Assembly: GCF_902705885.1 (NCBI RefSeq)
Contig: NZ_CACSIP010000056.1
Span: 163,442-227,441 of the forward strand
Length of the DNA: 64,000 nt
From: Mycolicibacterium austroafricanum
Lineage (GTDB): Bacteria; Actinomycetota; Actinomycetes; Mycobacteriales; Mycobacteriaceae
Direction: 5' to 3'
Numbering within the stretch: the first letter of the stretch is position 1; every line of letters begins with the position of its first letter. The position numbers were made by a program, and so were the translations under genes. This document shows, one piece after another, positions 17,852 to 27,229 of this stretch. The notes under the pieces were generated by a model. That model was not told where the DNA came from. It saw only the letters and a list, made by a program, of their open reading frames with translations, and did no database searches.

Positions 17852-18850
17852 ATGACCAATCAGCCATATGACGTGCTCGCGATCGGGCGATGCGGCGTCG
17901 ACGTGTACCCACTGCAGGTGGGTGTCGGCCTCGAGGATGTCGAGACCTTCGGAAAGTTCCTCGGCGGCAGCGCCGCGAACGTCACGGTGGCCGCCGCGCG
18001 CCTGGGCAATCGTGCCGCGCTGATCTCCGGCGTCGGCGACGACCCGTTCGGACGGTTCGTGCGTGCCGAACTCACCCGCCTCGGCGTGGACAACCGCTAC
18101 GTCACCACCCACGGACAGTTCCCGACGCCGGTGACGTTTTGCGAGATCTTCCCTCCCGATGACTTTCCGCTCTACTTCTACCGCAAGCCCAGCGCCCCCG
18201 ATCTGCAGATCAGCACGCAGGACGTCGACGCCGACGCAGTGCGCTCGGCGCGACTGTTCTGGGCGACGGTCACCGGCCTGTCCGAGGAACCAAGTCGCAC
18301 GGCGCATTTCGCGGCATGGGCGGCGCGCGATGAGCGCTTGCGCGAAGAGAATGGGCAGAGCCGCAGTCCACTGACGGTCCTCGATCTGGACTACCGGCCG
18401 ATGTTCTGGGCGTCGCCGGCCGCCGCGACCGAGCAGGTGCAGCGCGCCCTGACCCACGTCACCGTCGCCGTCGGCAACCGCGAGGAGTGCGAGATCGCCG
18501 TCGGCGAATCGAACCCGCACAAAGCCGCCGATGCGCTGCTCGACCTCGGCGTCGAGTTGGCGATCGTCAAGCAGGGCCCCCGAGGTGTGCTCGGTAAGAG
18601 CCGGCAATCCTCGGTCACCGTGGCGCCCAACGAGGTTGACGTCGTCAACGGCCTCGGGGCCGGGGATGCGTTCGGCGGCAGCCTGTGCCATGGCCTGCTC
18701 AACGGGTGGCCCCTGGAGAAGACCCTTCGTTACGCCAATGCCGCCGGGGCCATCGTGGCCGGCAGGCTCGAGTGCTCGACCGCCATGCCGACCTCCGCAG
18801 AGGTGGCCGAGCTGGCAGAGCAGACCGCACTGGGAGCCGTCAATGTCTGA
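17852..18850 (+). CDS. iolC: 5-dehydro-2-deoxygluconokinase IolC
   Basis: PfkB-family kinase that phosphorylates 2-deoxy-5-keto-gluconate in myo-inositol breakdown. 332 residues; the sugar-site motif GGSAANVTVAAARLG is near residue 39, and the catalytic signature NGLGAGDAFGGSL is near 270. The IolC branch is supported by the insert with FPPDDFPLYFYRKP and by the neighbouring genes. The ATG at 17852 is favoured over a GTG at 17843 because GGAG sits nine bases before it. It is the first gene of the iolC-aldolase-iolB-iolD-iolG operon, divergent from the GntR regulator. Confidence 0.92.
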   Translation: MTNQPYDVLAIGRCGVDVYPLQVGVGLEDVETFGKFLGGSAANVTVAAARLGNRAALISGVGDDPFGRFVRAELTRLGVDNRYVTTHGQFPTPVTFCEIFPPDDFPLYFYRKPSAPDLQISTQDVDADAVRSARLFWATVTGLSEEPSRTAHFAAWAARDERLREENGQSRSPLTVLDLDYRPMFWASPAAATEQVQRALTHVTVAVGNREECEIAVGESNPHKAADALLDLGVELAIVKQGPRGVLGKSRQSSVTVAPNEVDVVNGLGAGDAFGGSLCHGLLNGWPLEKTLRYANAAGAIVAGRLECSTAMPTSAEVAELAEQTALGAVNV

Positions 18851-19727
18851 CACCGCGCTGTGCAGTGACTATTCCGCCATCACCGATCTGCGCTCCGGCG
18901 ATCCGGGCGCTGTCGCCCGCGCGTGGGAGAACCGCACCACCCGCCCGACGGTGCGCGGCGACGGACGGCTGATGATCGTCGCCGCCGACCACCCGGCCCG
19001 CGGTGCGCTCAGTGTCGGCTCACGACCGACCGCGATGAACAGCCGCACCGACCTGCTGGACCGGCTACGCGCGGCCCTGGCCGAACCCGGCGTGGACGGG
19101 GTGCTGGCCACCGCCGACATCCTGGACGATCTGCTGCTGCTGGGCGCGCTCGAGGACAAGGTGGTGTTCTCCTCCTTCAACCGCGGCGGGCTCGCCGGAT
19201 CGTCGTTCGAGCTCGACGACCGGATGACCGGCGCCACTGCGGCCTCCACTGCCGCCGCGAAGATGAACGGCGGAAAGATGCTGTGCCGCATCGATCTCGA
19301 CGATCCCGGCACGGTGACCACGCTGGCGTCGTGCGCGCAGGCCGTCGACGCGCTCGCCGCCCACGGTCTGATCGCGATGCTGGAACCCTTCATGTCCTCC
19401 CGGGTCGACGGCAAGGTGCGCAACGACCTGAGTCCCGACGCGGTGATCAAGTCGGTGCATATCAGCCAGGGACTGGGGGCCACGTCGGCCTACACCTGGA
19501 TGAAGCTGCCGGTGGTTCCTGAGATGGACCGGGTGATGGATGCGACGACCATGCCCACCCTGTTGCTCGGCGGCGATCCGACCGATCCCGACGAGGCGTT
19601 CGCGAACTGGGAGAAGGCGCTCGCGCTGCCGTCGGTGCGTGGCCTGATCGTCGGCCGGACGCTGCTGTACCCATCCGACGACGACGTGAGCTCGGCCGTC
19701 GCCACCGCGGTGTCGCTGGTCCGATGA
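18843..19727 (+). CDS. Class I aldolase-like protein of the inositol operon (Cgl0158 family)
   Basis: 294-residue (beta/alpha)8-barrel protein of the deoxyribose-phosphate-aldolase-like superfamily, the type annotated as Cgl0158 family in actinobacterial inositol clusters. Visible family segments are MIVAADHPARGAL, DGVLATADIL and the C-terminal LIVGRTLLYPSDDD phosphate site. It sits between iolC and iolB with overlaps at both ends (ATGTCTGA with iolC, ATGA with iolB), the place where a 2-deoxy-5-keto-gluconate-6-phosphate aldolase (IolJ activity) is needed and no classical IolJ is seen. That role is inferred from position. Confidence 0.82.
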   Translation: MSDTALCSDYSAITDLRSGDPGAVARAWENRTTRPTVRGDGRLMIVAADHPARGALSVGSRPTAMNSRTDLLDRLRAALAEPGVDGVLATADILDDLLLLGALEDKVVFSSFNRGGLAGSSFELDDRMTGATAASTAAAKMNGGKMLCRIDLDDPGTVTTLASCAQAVDALAAHGLIAMLEPFMSSRVDGKVRNDLSPDAVIKSVHISQGLGATSAYTWMKLPVVPEMDRVMDATTMPTLLLGGDPTDPDEAFANWEKALALPSVRGLIVGRTLLYPSDDDVSSAVATAVSLVR

Positions 19728-20626
19728 ACAGCGACCTCTACATTCCGGCGGGCAGCGCCTCCGCACCGTTCACCGTCGCCATCACCCCGCAGGATGCCGG
19801 GTGGGCGGAGTCGTCGCTGCACGTCGTCGACCTCGGCGACGGTCAGGATCTTTCCCTGCACACCGGCGACGACGAGGTGATGATCCTGCCTCTGGCAGGT
19901 GGCGCTGCCGTCGAGTGCGCCGGCAAGTCGTTCGAACTGAGCCCGCGCGCTTCGGTCTTCGACGGTCCGGCCGACATGGTCTATCTCGGGATCGACCAGT
20001 CCTACACGCTGTCGGGTCGCGGCCGGATCGCGATCTGCGGCGCGCGGGCCACTCGGGCGGGGCGGCGCTTCCCCAATCGCCGGGTCGCAGCCGCCGATGT
20101 GGCGGTCGAACTGCGCGGCGCGGGCAACTGCAGCCGCCAGGTGCACAACTTCGGCACCGCGACGGCGTTCGAGGCGGACTCACTGATCGCGTGCGAGGTC
20201 ATCACCCCCGGCGGCAACTGGTCGAGCTACCCCGCGCACAAACACGACGAGAACACCGACGTGGAAACCCAGCTCGAGGAGATCTACTACTTCGAGATCG
20301 CCGACAGCCCCGTCGGCACACCGGGTTTCGGATACCACCGGGTGTACGGCACGCCGGAGCGTCCCATCGAGGTCCTCGAGGAGGTCCGTACCGGCGACGC
20401 TGTGCTGGTCCCGCACGGCTACCACGGGCCCTCCATCGCCGCACCGGGTCACCACATGTACTACCTGAACGTGATGGCCGGCTCCGGGCCCGACCGCGCC
20501 TGGCTCATCTGCGACGATCCCCGGCACACCTGGCTGCGCGGCAGCTGGGAACACGAGGAGATCGACCCGCGTCTGCCCTTCCCTGCTTCCTCCGCGACTC
20601 GACCGCCGGCTGCGCCGGCTGGATAG
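19724..20626 (+). CDS. iolB: 5-deoxy-glucuronate isomerase IolB
   Basis: 300-residue bicupin enzyme converting 5-deoxy-glucuronate to 2-deoxy-5-keto-gluconate. The metal-binding cupin motif is clear in SYPAHKHDENT near residue 170 with the glutamate in QLEEIYYFEI and a later histidine in PHGYHGPS. Its ATG overlaps the aldolase stop. It receives the product of IolD and passes it to IolC. Confidence 0.95.
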   Translation: MNSDLYIPAGSASAPFTVAITPQDAGWAESSLHVVDLGDGQDLSLHTGDDEVMILPLAGGAAVECAGKSFELSPRASVFDGPADMVYLGIDQSYTLSGRGRIAICGARATRAGRRFPNRRVAAADVAVELRGAGNCSRQVHNFGTATAFEADSLIACEVITPGGNWSSYPAHKHDENTDVETQLEEIYYFEIADSPVGTPGFGYHRVYGTPERPIEVLEEVRTGDAVLVPHGYHGPSIAAPGHHMYYLNVMAGSGPDRAWLICDDPRHTWLRGSWEHEEIDPRLPFPASSATRPPAAPAG

Positions 20627-20636
20627 GAGCCCGACC

Positions 20637-22586
20637 ATGGTTTCCACCGCTCCGAAGTCGACCGAGAAACTCGTCGACACCGAACCGACCGTGCGTCTGA
20701 CCGTGGCCCAGGCCACCGTCCGGTTTCTGGCCAACCAGTACGTCGAGCGTGACGGTGAGCGGCACAAGTTCTTCGCCGGGTGCCTCGGCATCTTCGGTCA
20801 CGGCAACGTGGCGGGCGTGGGCCAGGCGCTGCTGCAGGACGAACTAGAGGCGCACGAGGCCGGCGTCGAGCCCGGACTGAAATACGTCCTGGGCCGCAAC
20901 GAGCAGGCCATGGTGCACACCGCTGTGGCTTACGCCCGCCAGCAGGACCGCCTGCAGGCATGGGCGGTCACCGCGAGCGTCGGTCCCGGGGCGACGAACA
21001 TGCTCACCGGAGCGGCGCTGGCGACCATCAATCGTCTCCCGGTATTGCTGCTTCCCGCAGACACATTCGCCACGCGGGTGAGTTCGCCGGTGCTGCAGGA
21101 ACTGGAGCTCCCCTCCAGCGGCGACGTCACCGTCAACGACGCGTTCAAGCCGCTGTCCCGCTACTTTGACCGGGTGTGGCGCCCCGAGCAACTCCCGGCC
21201 GCGTTGTTGGGCGCGATGCGAGTCCTGACCGACCCCGTCGAGACAGGGGCAGCGACCGTCGCCCTGCCGCAGGATGTGCAGGCCGAGGCGTTCGACTGGC
21301 CCGAAAGTCTGTTCGCCCAAAGAACCTGGCACATTGCCCGCCCGCTGCCGGAGCGTTCGGTGATCGCCCGCGCGGCCGAGATCATCCGCTCGGCCACCAA
21401 GCCGCTGATCGTGGCCGGTGGCGGCGTCATCTACTCCGGCGCCAGTGACGTTCTGGCCGATGTGGCGGCACGCACCGGAATCCCGGTGTGCGAGAGCCAG
21501 GCCGGCAAGGGGTCGCTGCTGCACGAGCACCCGCAGAGCGTCGGCGCCGTCGGCTCCACCGGCACCACCGCCGCCAACGCGCTGGCCAGCGAGGCCGATG
21601 TCATCATCGGCATCGGCACCCGGTACAGCGATTTCACGTCGGCGTCGCGGACCGCGTTCAACAATCCCGACGTCCGATTCGTCAACATCAATGTGGCGTC
21701 GCTGGACTCGGTCAAGCAGGGTGGTATCAGCGTGGTGTCGGACGCACGCGAGGCGCTCGAGGCGCTGGACTCGGCTCTGGCCGGTTACACGGTCAGCGAT
21801 GGATATCGCGCCCGGGTCAGCGAATTGACGATCGAGTGGAACGACACCGTCTCTCAGGTCTACCGCACCGAAGACGGCGGCGCGCTCAACCAGAACCAGG
21901 TGATCGGGCTCGTCAACACGCTGTCCGATCCGCGCGACGTGGTGGTGTGCGCTGCCGGATCGATGCCCGGGGACCTGCACAAGATGTGGCGGACGCGGGA
22001 CCGCAAGGGCTACCACGTCGAGTACGGGTACTCCTGCATGGGCTATGAGATCGCCGGTGGCATCGGGGTGCGGATGGCGGCCCCGGACCGCGACGTGTTC
22101 ATCATGGTCGGCGACGGGTCCTATCTGATGATGGCCACCGAGCTGGCGACCGCGGTGCAGGAAGGCGTCAAGGTCATCCCCGTGCTGGTGCAGAACCACG
22201 GCTTCGCGTCCATCGGCGGGCTGTCGGAATCGTTGGGCTCACAACGGTTCGGCACGGCCTACCGCTACCGCGGCGAGGACGGCCGCCTCGACGACGGCAG
22301 GCTCCCGGTCGATCTCGCCGCCAACGCCGCCAGCCTGGGTGCAGACGTCATCCGCGTGTCGACGGCCGCCGAGTTCTCCGATGCGGTGAAGGTGGCCAAG
22401 TCAGCCGATCGCACCACGGTGATCTACGTCGAGACCGACCCGTTGATCTACGCGCCCGACAGCCGATCCTGGTGGGACGTCCCGGTCAGCGAGGTGTCGA
22501 CACTGGCGTCCACGCAGTCGGCGTATGCGCGCTACGCGGACTGGAAGAAGGTCCAACGACCGCTGATCAACCCGTCGGATCGCTGA
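20637..22586 (+). CDS. iolD: 3D-(3,5/4)-trihydroxycyclohexane-1,2-dione hydrolase IolD
   Basis: Thiamine-diphosphate enzyme that opens the inositol-derived ring to 5-deoxy-glucuronate. 649 residues with the three-domain ThDP layout: N-terminal pyrimidine-binding domain (GRNEQAMVHTAVAYARQ, conserved glutamate), central domain, and C-terminal pyrophosphate domain with MVGDGSYLMMATE and the Mg-binding asparagine in QNHGFASIGG. The ATG at 20637 has AGGAG seven bases upstream. Next to iolB (10-base gap) and iolG. Confidence 0.95.
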   Translation: MVSTAPKSTEKLVDTEPTVRLTVAQATVRFLANQYVERDGERHKFFAGCLGIFGHGNVAGVGQALLQDELEAHEAGVEPGLKYVLGRNEQAMVHTAVAYARQQDRLQAWAVTASVGPGATNMLTGAALATINRLPVLLLPADTFATRVSSPVLQELELPSSGDVTVNDAFKPLSRYFDRVWRPEQLPAALLGAMRVLTDPVETGAATVALPQDVQAEAFDWPESLFAQRTWHIARPLPERSVIARAAEIIRSATKPLIVAGGGVIYSGASDVLADVAARTGIPVCESQAGKGSLLHEHPQSVGAVGSTGTTAANALASEADVIIGIGTRYSDFTSASRTAFNNPDVRFVNINVASLDSVKQGGISVVSDAREALEALDSALAGYTVSDGYRARVSELTIEWNDTVSQVYRTEDGGALNQNQVIGLVNTLSDPRDVVVCAAGSMPGDLHKMWRTRDRKGYHVEYGYSCMGYEIAGGIGVRMAAPDRDVFIMVGDGSYLMMATELATAVQEGVKVIPVLVQNHGFASIGGLSESLGSQRFGTAYRYRGEDGRLDDGRLPVDLAANAASLGADVIRVSTAAEFSDAVKVAKSADRTTVIYVETDPLIYAPDSRSWWDVPVSEVSTLASTQSAYARYADWKKVQRPLINPSDR

Positions 22587-22588
22587 CC

Positions 22589-23602
22589 ATGCACAGCAGC
22601 ACAGATCTCAGGGTCGCCGTACTGGGTGTCGGCGTGATGGGCGCCGACCACGTCGCCCGGATCACCTCGCGGATCTCCGGCGCCCGGGTGAGCGTCGTCA
22701 ACGACTACATCACCGAGAAGGCCGAGCAGATCGCCGCCCAGATCGACGGTTGCCGTGCGGTGCCCGATCCGCTCGAGGCGATCGCCGATGCACAGGTGGA
22801 TGCCGTGCTGCTGGCCACCCCCGGTGCGGTCCACCTGGAGCAACTGCTGGCCTGCCTGGAGCACGGCAAGCCGGTCCTGTGCGAAAAGCCCTTGACTACA
22901 GACGTTTCGACGTCGCTGGACATCGTCCGCCGCGAGGCCGGGCTGGAGCGGCCGTTGATCCAGGTCGGGTTCATGCGTCGCTTCGACGACGAGTACATGC
23001 ACCTGAAGGCGCTGCTCGACGGTGGTGAGCTGGGTCGGCCGCTGCTCATGCACTGCGTGCACCGCAACGCCAGTGTGCCGTCTTACTTCGACAGCTCGTT
23101 GATCGTCAAGGACTCGCTGGTGCACGAGGTCGACGTGACTCGATTTTTGTTCGACGAGGAGATCGCGAGCGTGCAGATCATCAAACCGTTCTCGAATCCC
23201 GCGGCGCCGGAAGGCGTCATCGATCCTCAGATCGCGGTCCTGAGGACCGCCTCGGGAAAGCATGTCGACGTCGAACTCTTTGTCACCACCGGCGTGGCCT
23301 ACGAGGTTCGCACCGAAGTGGTTGGCGAGAAGGGCAGCGCGATCATCGGCCTGGACATCGGACTGATCCGTAAATCTGCCCCGGCCACCTGGGGCGGGCA
23401 GGTGACGCCCGGTTTCCGTGAACGCTTCGGCCGCGCTTACGACACCCAGATCCAGCGCTGGGTGGACGCCGTCCGGGGCGGGACCAACGTCGACGGCCCC
23501 ACTGCCTGGGACGGTTACGCGGCCGCCGCGGTGTGCGCCGCGGGCGTCGAGTCCCTCGAGTCCGGGCTGCCCGTCGAGGTGCAACTCGCAGAACGTCCCT
23601 GA
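22589..23602 (+). CDS. iolG: Inositol 2-dehydrogenase IolG
   Basis: NAD-dependent enzyme taking myo-inositol to 2-keto-myo-inositol (scyllo-inosose). 337 residues; Rossmann motif VAVLGVGVMGADH near residue 9, the EKPLTTD lysine at about residue 100, and HEVDVTRFL with the catalytic-type Asp/His near 176 match bacterial inositol dehydrogenases. The ATG at 22589 lies two bases after the iolD stop; frame upstream overlaps iolD and is not used. It is followed 20-30 bases later by a likely iolA remnant. Confidence 0.93.
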   Translation: MHSSTDLRVAVLGVGVMGADHVARITSRISGARVSVVNDYITEKAEQIAAQIDGCRAVPDPLEAIADAQVDAVLLATPGAVHLEQLLACLEHGKPVLCEKPLTTDVSTSLDIVRREAGLERPLIQVGFMRRFDDEYMHLKALLDGGELGRPLLMHCVHRNASVPSYFDSSLIVKDSLVHEVDVTRFLFDEEIASVQIIKPFSNPAAPEGVIDPQIAVLRTASGKHVDVELFVTTGVAYEVRTEVVGEKGSAIIGLDIGLIRKSAPATWGGQVTPGFRERFGRAYDTQIQRWVDAVRGGTNVDGPTAWDGYAAAAVCAAGVESLESGLPVEVQLAERP

Positions 23603-23631
23603 CCGAAACATCATTCAGAAAGATGAAACCG

Positions 23632-23778
23632 ATGACGAACACGATTTCCCATTGGGTCGCCCACGGCACCGGCGGCGTCAACTTCTACACCCGCCAAATA
23701 GCCATCACCCAACGCTGGCTCGACCCCAGCTCACGCACCTCCGGCGGCATCAACCTCGGCTTCCCCCAAAACCAGTAG
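23632..23778 (+). pseudogene. Internally deleted remnant of iolA/mmsA (methylmalonate-semialdehyde dehydrogenase)
   Basis: A 48-codon frame whose first nine residues (MTNTISHWV) look like the start of MmsA/IolA aldehyde dehydrogenases and whose remainder (from AHGTGGVNFYTR through ITQRWLDP to LGFPQNQ) looks like their C-terminal end. The roughly 450 codons between, including the catalytic domain, are absent without breaking the frame. It sits where iolA belongs, after iolG. An in-frame ATG at 23623 is also possible. If still translated it would be an inactive peptide; the identification rests on memory of family termini, not on a search. Confidence 0.6.
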
Positions 23779-23812
23779 CCCACTGGGCAACGAACGGTTC
23801 ACCGCCGAGCAG

Positions 23813-23983
23813 TCAGCGACGCCACCAGGACCTCGCAACACGGGCACGTGGCTGCGGTGCGGAATCCCGCCCGCAGGTGCATTGCTGCGCTGCGGGCACC
23901 GAACGCATCACCTCGTCGACGTGTCGGCCGCACCCGGCCCAGCCAGTCTTTCCACACTTGGGACACTTCTCGGGGTAGCACAT
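23813..23983 (-). CDS. Small zinc-ribbon-like protein
   Basis: A 56-residue protein with a strong AGGAGA ribosome site six bases before its ATG. Cysteines are arranged as MCYPEKCPKC, then WAGCGRHVD, then CTC, a pattern seen in small conserved proteins found beside thioredoxin genes in actinobacteria; the basic tail after CTCGRD is probably not conserved. It may bind zinc or act as a redox partner. It is the last gene of the minus-strand sulfur operon, 29 bases after thioredoxin. Confidence 0.7.
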   Translation of the reverse strand: MCYPEKCPKCGKTGWAGCGRHVDEVMRSVPAAQQCTCGRDSAPQPRARVARSWWRR

Positions 23984-24012
23984 GGATTCTCCTGGAGTGA
24001 AAAGAGATTCGG

Positions 24013-24375
24013 TCAGGATGTCGCGGCGGCGATTTTGGCGCGTACGTCGTCCATGTCGAGCGCCTTCACCCTGGTGATGAGGTCCTCGAGCGCCGCGGCC
24101 GGCATCGCTCCCGGCTGGCGGTAAACGAGGATGCCGTCACGGAACGCCATGATCGTCGGGATCGCCTGGATGTCCAGATCCGCGCCAATCTGTTGCTGGG
24201 CTTCGGTGTCGACTTTGGCGTGTACCACGTCGGGGTGTGACTGCGAGGAGCGCTCGAAGACCGGGGCGAAGGCGCGGCACGGGCCACACCATGACGCCCA
24301 GAAGTCGACGAGCACGATGGGATTCTCGTCGATGGTGGTCTCGAAGTCGGCGGTGGTCAGGTTGCTGATTGTCAT
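24013..24375 (-). CDS. Thioredoxin
   Basis: 120-residue cytoplasmic dithiol-disulfide reductase with the active site WCGPC at residues 29-33 and the cis-proline in AIPTIMAF near 75. It lies downstream of the sulfide:quinone reductase and persulfide dioxygenase genes, so it probably recycles enzyme-bound or low-molecular-weight persulfides. AGAAAGGA precedes the ATG. The gap to the upstream gene contains a 13-bp tandem repeat (TTCTCGGTATGTC at 24386-24398 and 24400-24412). Confidence 0.92.
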   Translation of the reverse strand: MTISNLTTADFETTIDENPIVLVDFWASWCGPCRAFAPVFERSSQSHPDVVHAKVDTEAQQQIGADLDIQAIPTIMAFRDGILVYRQPGAMPAAALEDLITRVKALDMDDVRAKIAAATS

Positions 24376-24432
24376 TGTGTTTCCTTTCTCGGTATGTCGT
24401 TCTCGGTATGTCTTTGTGTGACAGTTGATTTC

Positions 24433-25632
<1,200 letters not shown>

Positions 25633-25645
25633 GATGCCCTTTCGC

Positions 25646-27025
25646 TCAGGCGTTCTGGTGGGTGTCTTCCCAGGCGCCGTAGCCGCCCAGGATGTCGCTG
25701 ACATCGGCGAAGCCGTTCTGCCGCAGCAGACTCGCGGCCACCGAGGACCGGTAACCACCGGCGCAGTACACGACCGTCGGTTTGGCCGGGTCCAGTTCGT
25801 TCAGCCGACTCGGCAGCTGACCCACCGGGATCGCGATCGCGTTCGGGATGGTTCCCGCCGCCACCTCACCCGGGTTTCGCACATCGACGACCTGCAGGTC
25901 GTTCAGTTCTGCTGCACGCTCGTCGAATGCTCTGGCGGTCAGGCGAGATGCGATCTGGACGTCACCTTGGTGGGTGAACATCACCTCGAACGGCCGGTCC
26001 AGATAGCCGATGACCCGGTCGAAACCGATTCGGGCAAGCCGGTTCTTACCTTCCAGCTCCTGCCCCGGCTCGGTGAAGAGCACGATGTCGACGTCTGATG
26101 GCAGGACCGACCCGGCGAACTCGGCATAGCGACCCTCGAGCCCGACGTTGACCGCGTCACGCAGATGACCCTGGGCGAACTCCTCAGGGGTGCGCCCATC
26201 GACCAGCACCGCGCCGCGGTCGACCGCCTCGCGGACCTGCTCATAGGTCATCGGCGTGGGCATCTTGGTCTCGTCGAGCAACTCACGATCCTTACGGTTG
26301 AGGATCGCGTCATACACGAAGTACCCCGGTGCCGGCGGCTGCCCTTCGGTGACGAGGTCCATGAAGGTGGCCTTGTCGGGCGCCCGCAGCGCGTAGTTGG
26401 TTTCCTTCTGCTCCCCCATCGTCGACCACAGGTCGGTGGACAGGTTCTTCCCGCATGCCGAGCCCGCACCGTGGGCCGGGTACACCCGGGTCGCATCCGG
26501 CAGCGTCATCAGCTTGGTGTGCAGCGAGTCATAAAGCTTGTCGGCCAACTCCTCACGAGTGAACCCGATCGAAGCCAGCAGATCCGGCCGGCCCACATCG
26601 CCGATGAACAACGCATCACCGGTCAGGACACCGTAGGGAACGTCGTCACCGGGATGCTCGTAGACCACAATGCTCAACGATTCGGGTGTGTGGCCCGGGG
26701 TATGGCGGAACTCCAACATCACCTCACCGAGCGAATAGCGTTCTCCATCAGCGACGCCCATCGACTCGAACTCGGTCTCAGCGACCGAGGAGTACACGAT
26801 CTTCGCGCCGGTCGCCTTAGCCAACTCCAGATGACCCGACAAGAAATCGGCGTGGAAATGGGTCTCGATCACCAGCTCGATCGTGTAACCGAACTCCCTG
26901 GCATCAGCCAGATACTCAGCCACATCACGCTGCGGATCAACAACCACCGCACGCCCAGTCGTCTCGTCAGCAATCAGATACGACGCATGAGACAGGCAAT
27001 CCAAGTAGTACTGAATGAACTTCAT
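25646..27025 (-). CDS. Persulfide dioxygenase-rhodanese fusion (metallo-beta-lactamase fold)
   Basis: 459-residue protein with an N-terminal metallo-beta-lactamase domain (residues 1-250) of the ETHE1/CstB type, metal ligands in ETHFHADFLSGH near 55 and in HTPGHTPES and FIGDVGRPDL, then two rhodanese domains. The first rhodanese (about 265-360) lacks a catalytic cysteine in its loop (LFTEPGQE), and the second (about 365-455) has it (VVYCAGGYRSS). Known relatives oxidise glutathione or CoA persulfide to sulfite, and CstB also makes thiosulfate. ATG 27025 starts the minus-strand operon; four CstR-type operators lie upstream. Confidence 0.9.
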   Translation of the reverse strand: MKFIQYYLDCLSHASYLIADETTGRAVVVDPQRDVAEYLADAREFGYTIELVIETHFHADFLSGHLELAKATGAKIVYSSVAETEFESMGVADGERYSLGEVMLEFRHTPGHTPESLSIVVYEHPGDDVPYGVLTGDALFIGDVGRPDLLASIGFTREELADKLYDSLHTKLMTLPDATRVYPAHGAGSACGKNLSTDLWSTMGEQKETNYALRAPDKATFMDLVTEGQPPAPGYFVYDAILNRKDRELLDETKMPTPMTYEQVREAVDRGAVLVDGRTPEEFAQGHLRDAVNVGLEGRYAEFAGSVLPSDVDIVLFTEPGQELEGKNRLARIGFDRVIGYLDRPFEVMFTHQGDVQIASRLTARAFDERAAELNDLQVVDVRNPGEVAAGTIPNAIAIPVGQLPSRLNELDPAKPTVVYCAGGYRSSVAASLLRQNGFADVSDILGGYGAWEDTHQNA

Positions 27026-27070
27026 CGCTCTCTTCTCTCTGTTGATGCGGTGGTCATGCCATCTTCGCAT

Positions 27071-27086
27071 ATACCCCTATGGGTAT
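27071..27086. promoter_or_regulatory. CsoR/CstR-type operator O1
   Basis: ATACCCCTATGGGTAT, a palindrome of the ATACCC-N4-GGGTAT type bound by CsoR-family repressors. Nearest of four sites to the persulfide dioxygenase start. Confidence 0.75.
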
Positions 27087-27089
27087 AAC

Positions 27090-27107
27090 ATACACCCCCC
27101 GGGGTAT
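27090..27107. promoter_or_regulatory. CsoR/CstR-type operator O2
   Basis: ATACACCCCCCGGGGTAT, a looser copy of the same operator, adjacent to O1 and overlapping a possible minus-strand -10 (TATGTT, 27092-27087). Confidence 0.6.
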
Positions 27108-27119
27108 CTAGCCGCACAC

Positions 27120-27150
27120 TTGACAATACCGGTGGGGGTATGTCTAGCAT
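27120..27150 (+). promoter_or_regulatory. Promoter with CstR-type operator O3 between -35 and -10
   Basis: TTGACA (27120-27125) and TAGCAT (27145-27150) form a likely promoter for the rhodanese-TSUP-repressor operon. The operator ATACCGGTGGGGGTAT fills 27126-27141 in the spacer, so bound repressor would block polymerase directly. Confidence 0.6.
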
Positions 27151-27160
27151 GAGTACGAAC

Positions 27161-27176
27161 ATACCCCCGGTGGTAT
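27161..27176. promoter_or_regulatory. CsoR/CstR-type operator O4
   Basis: ATACCCCCGGTGGTAT, downstream of the predicted plus-strand transcription start and about 54 bases before the rhodanese ATG. Near mirror image of O3. Confidence 0.7.
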
Positions 27177-27229
27177 CAGAGCTCTAGAGGCTTTGGTCAC
27201 CGTCGGCCCTCCTGGAAAGGACCACTGAT

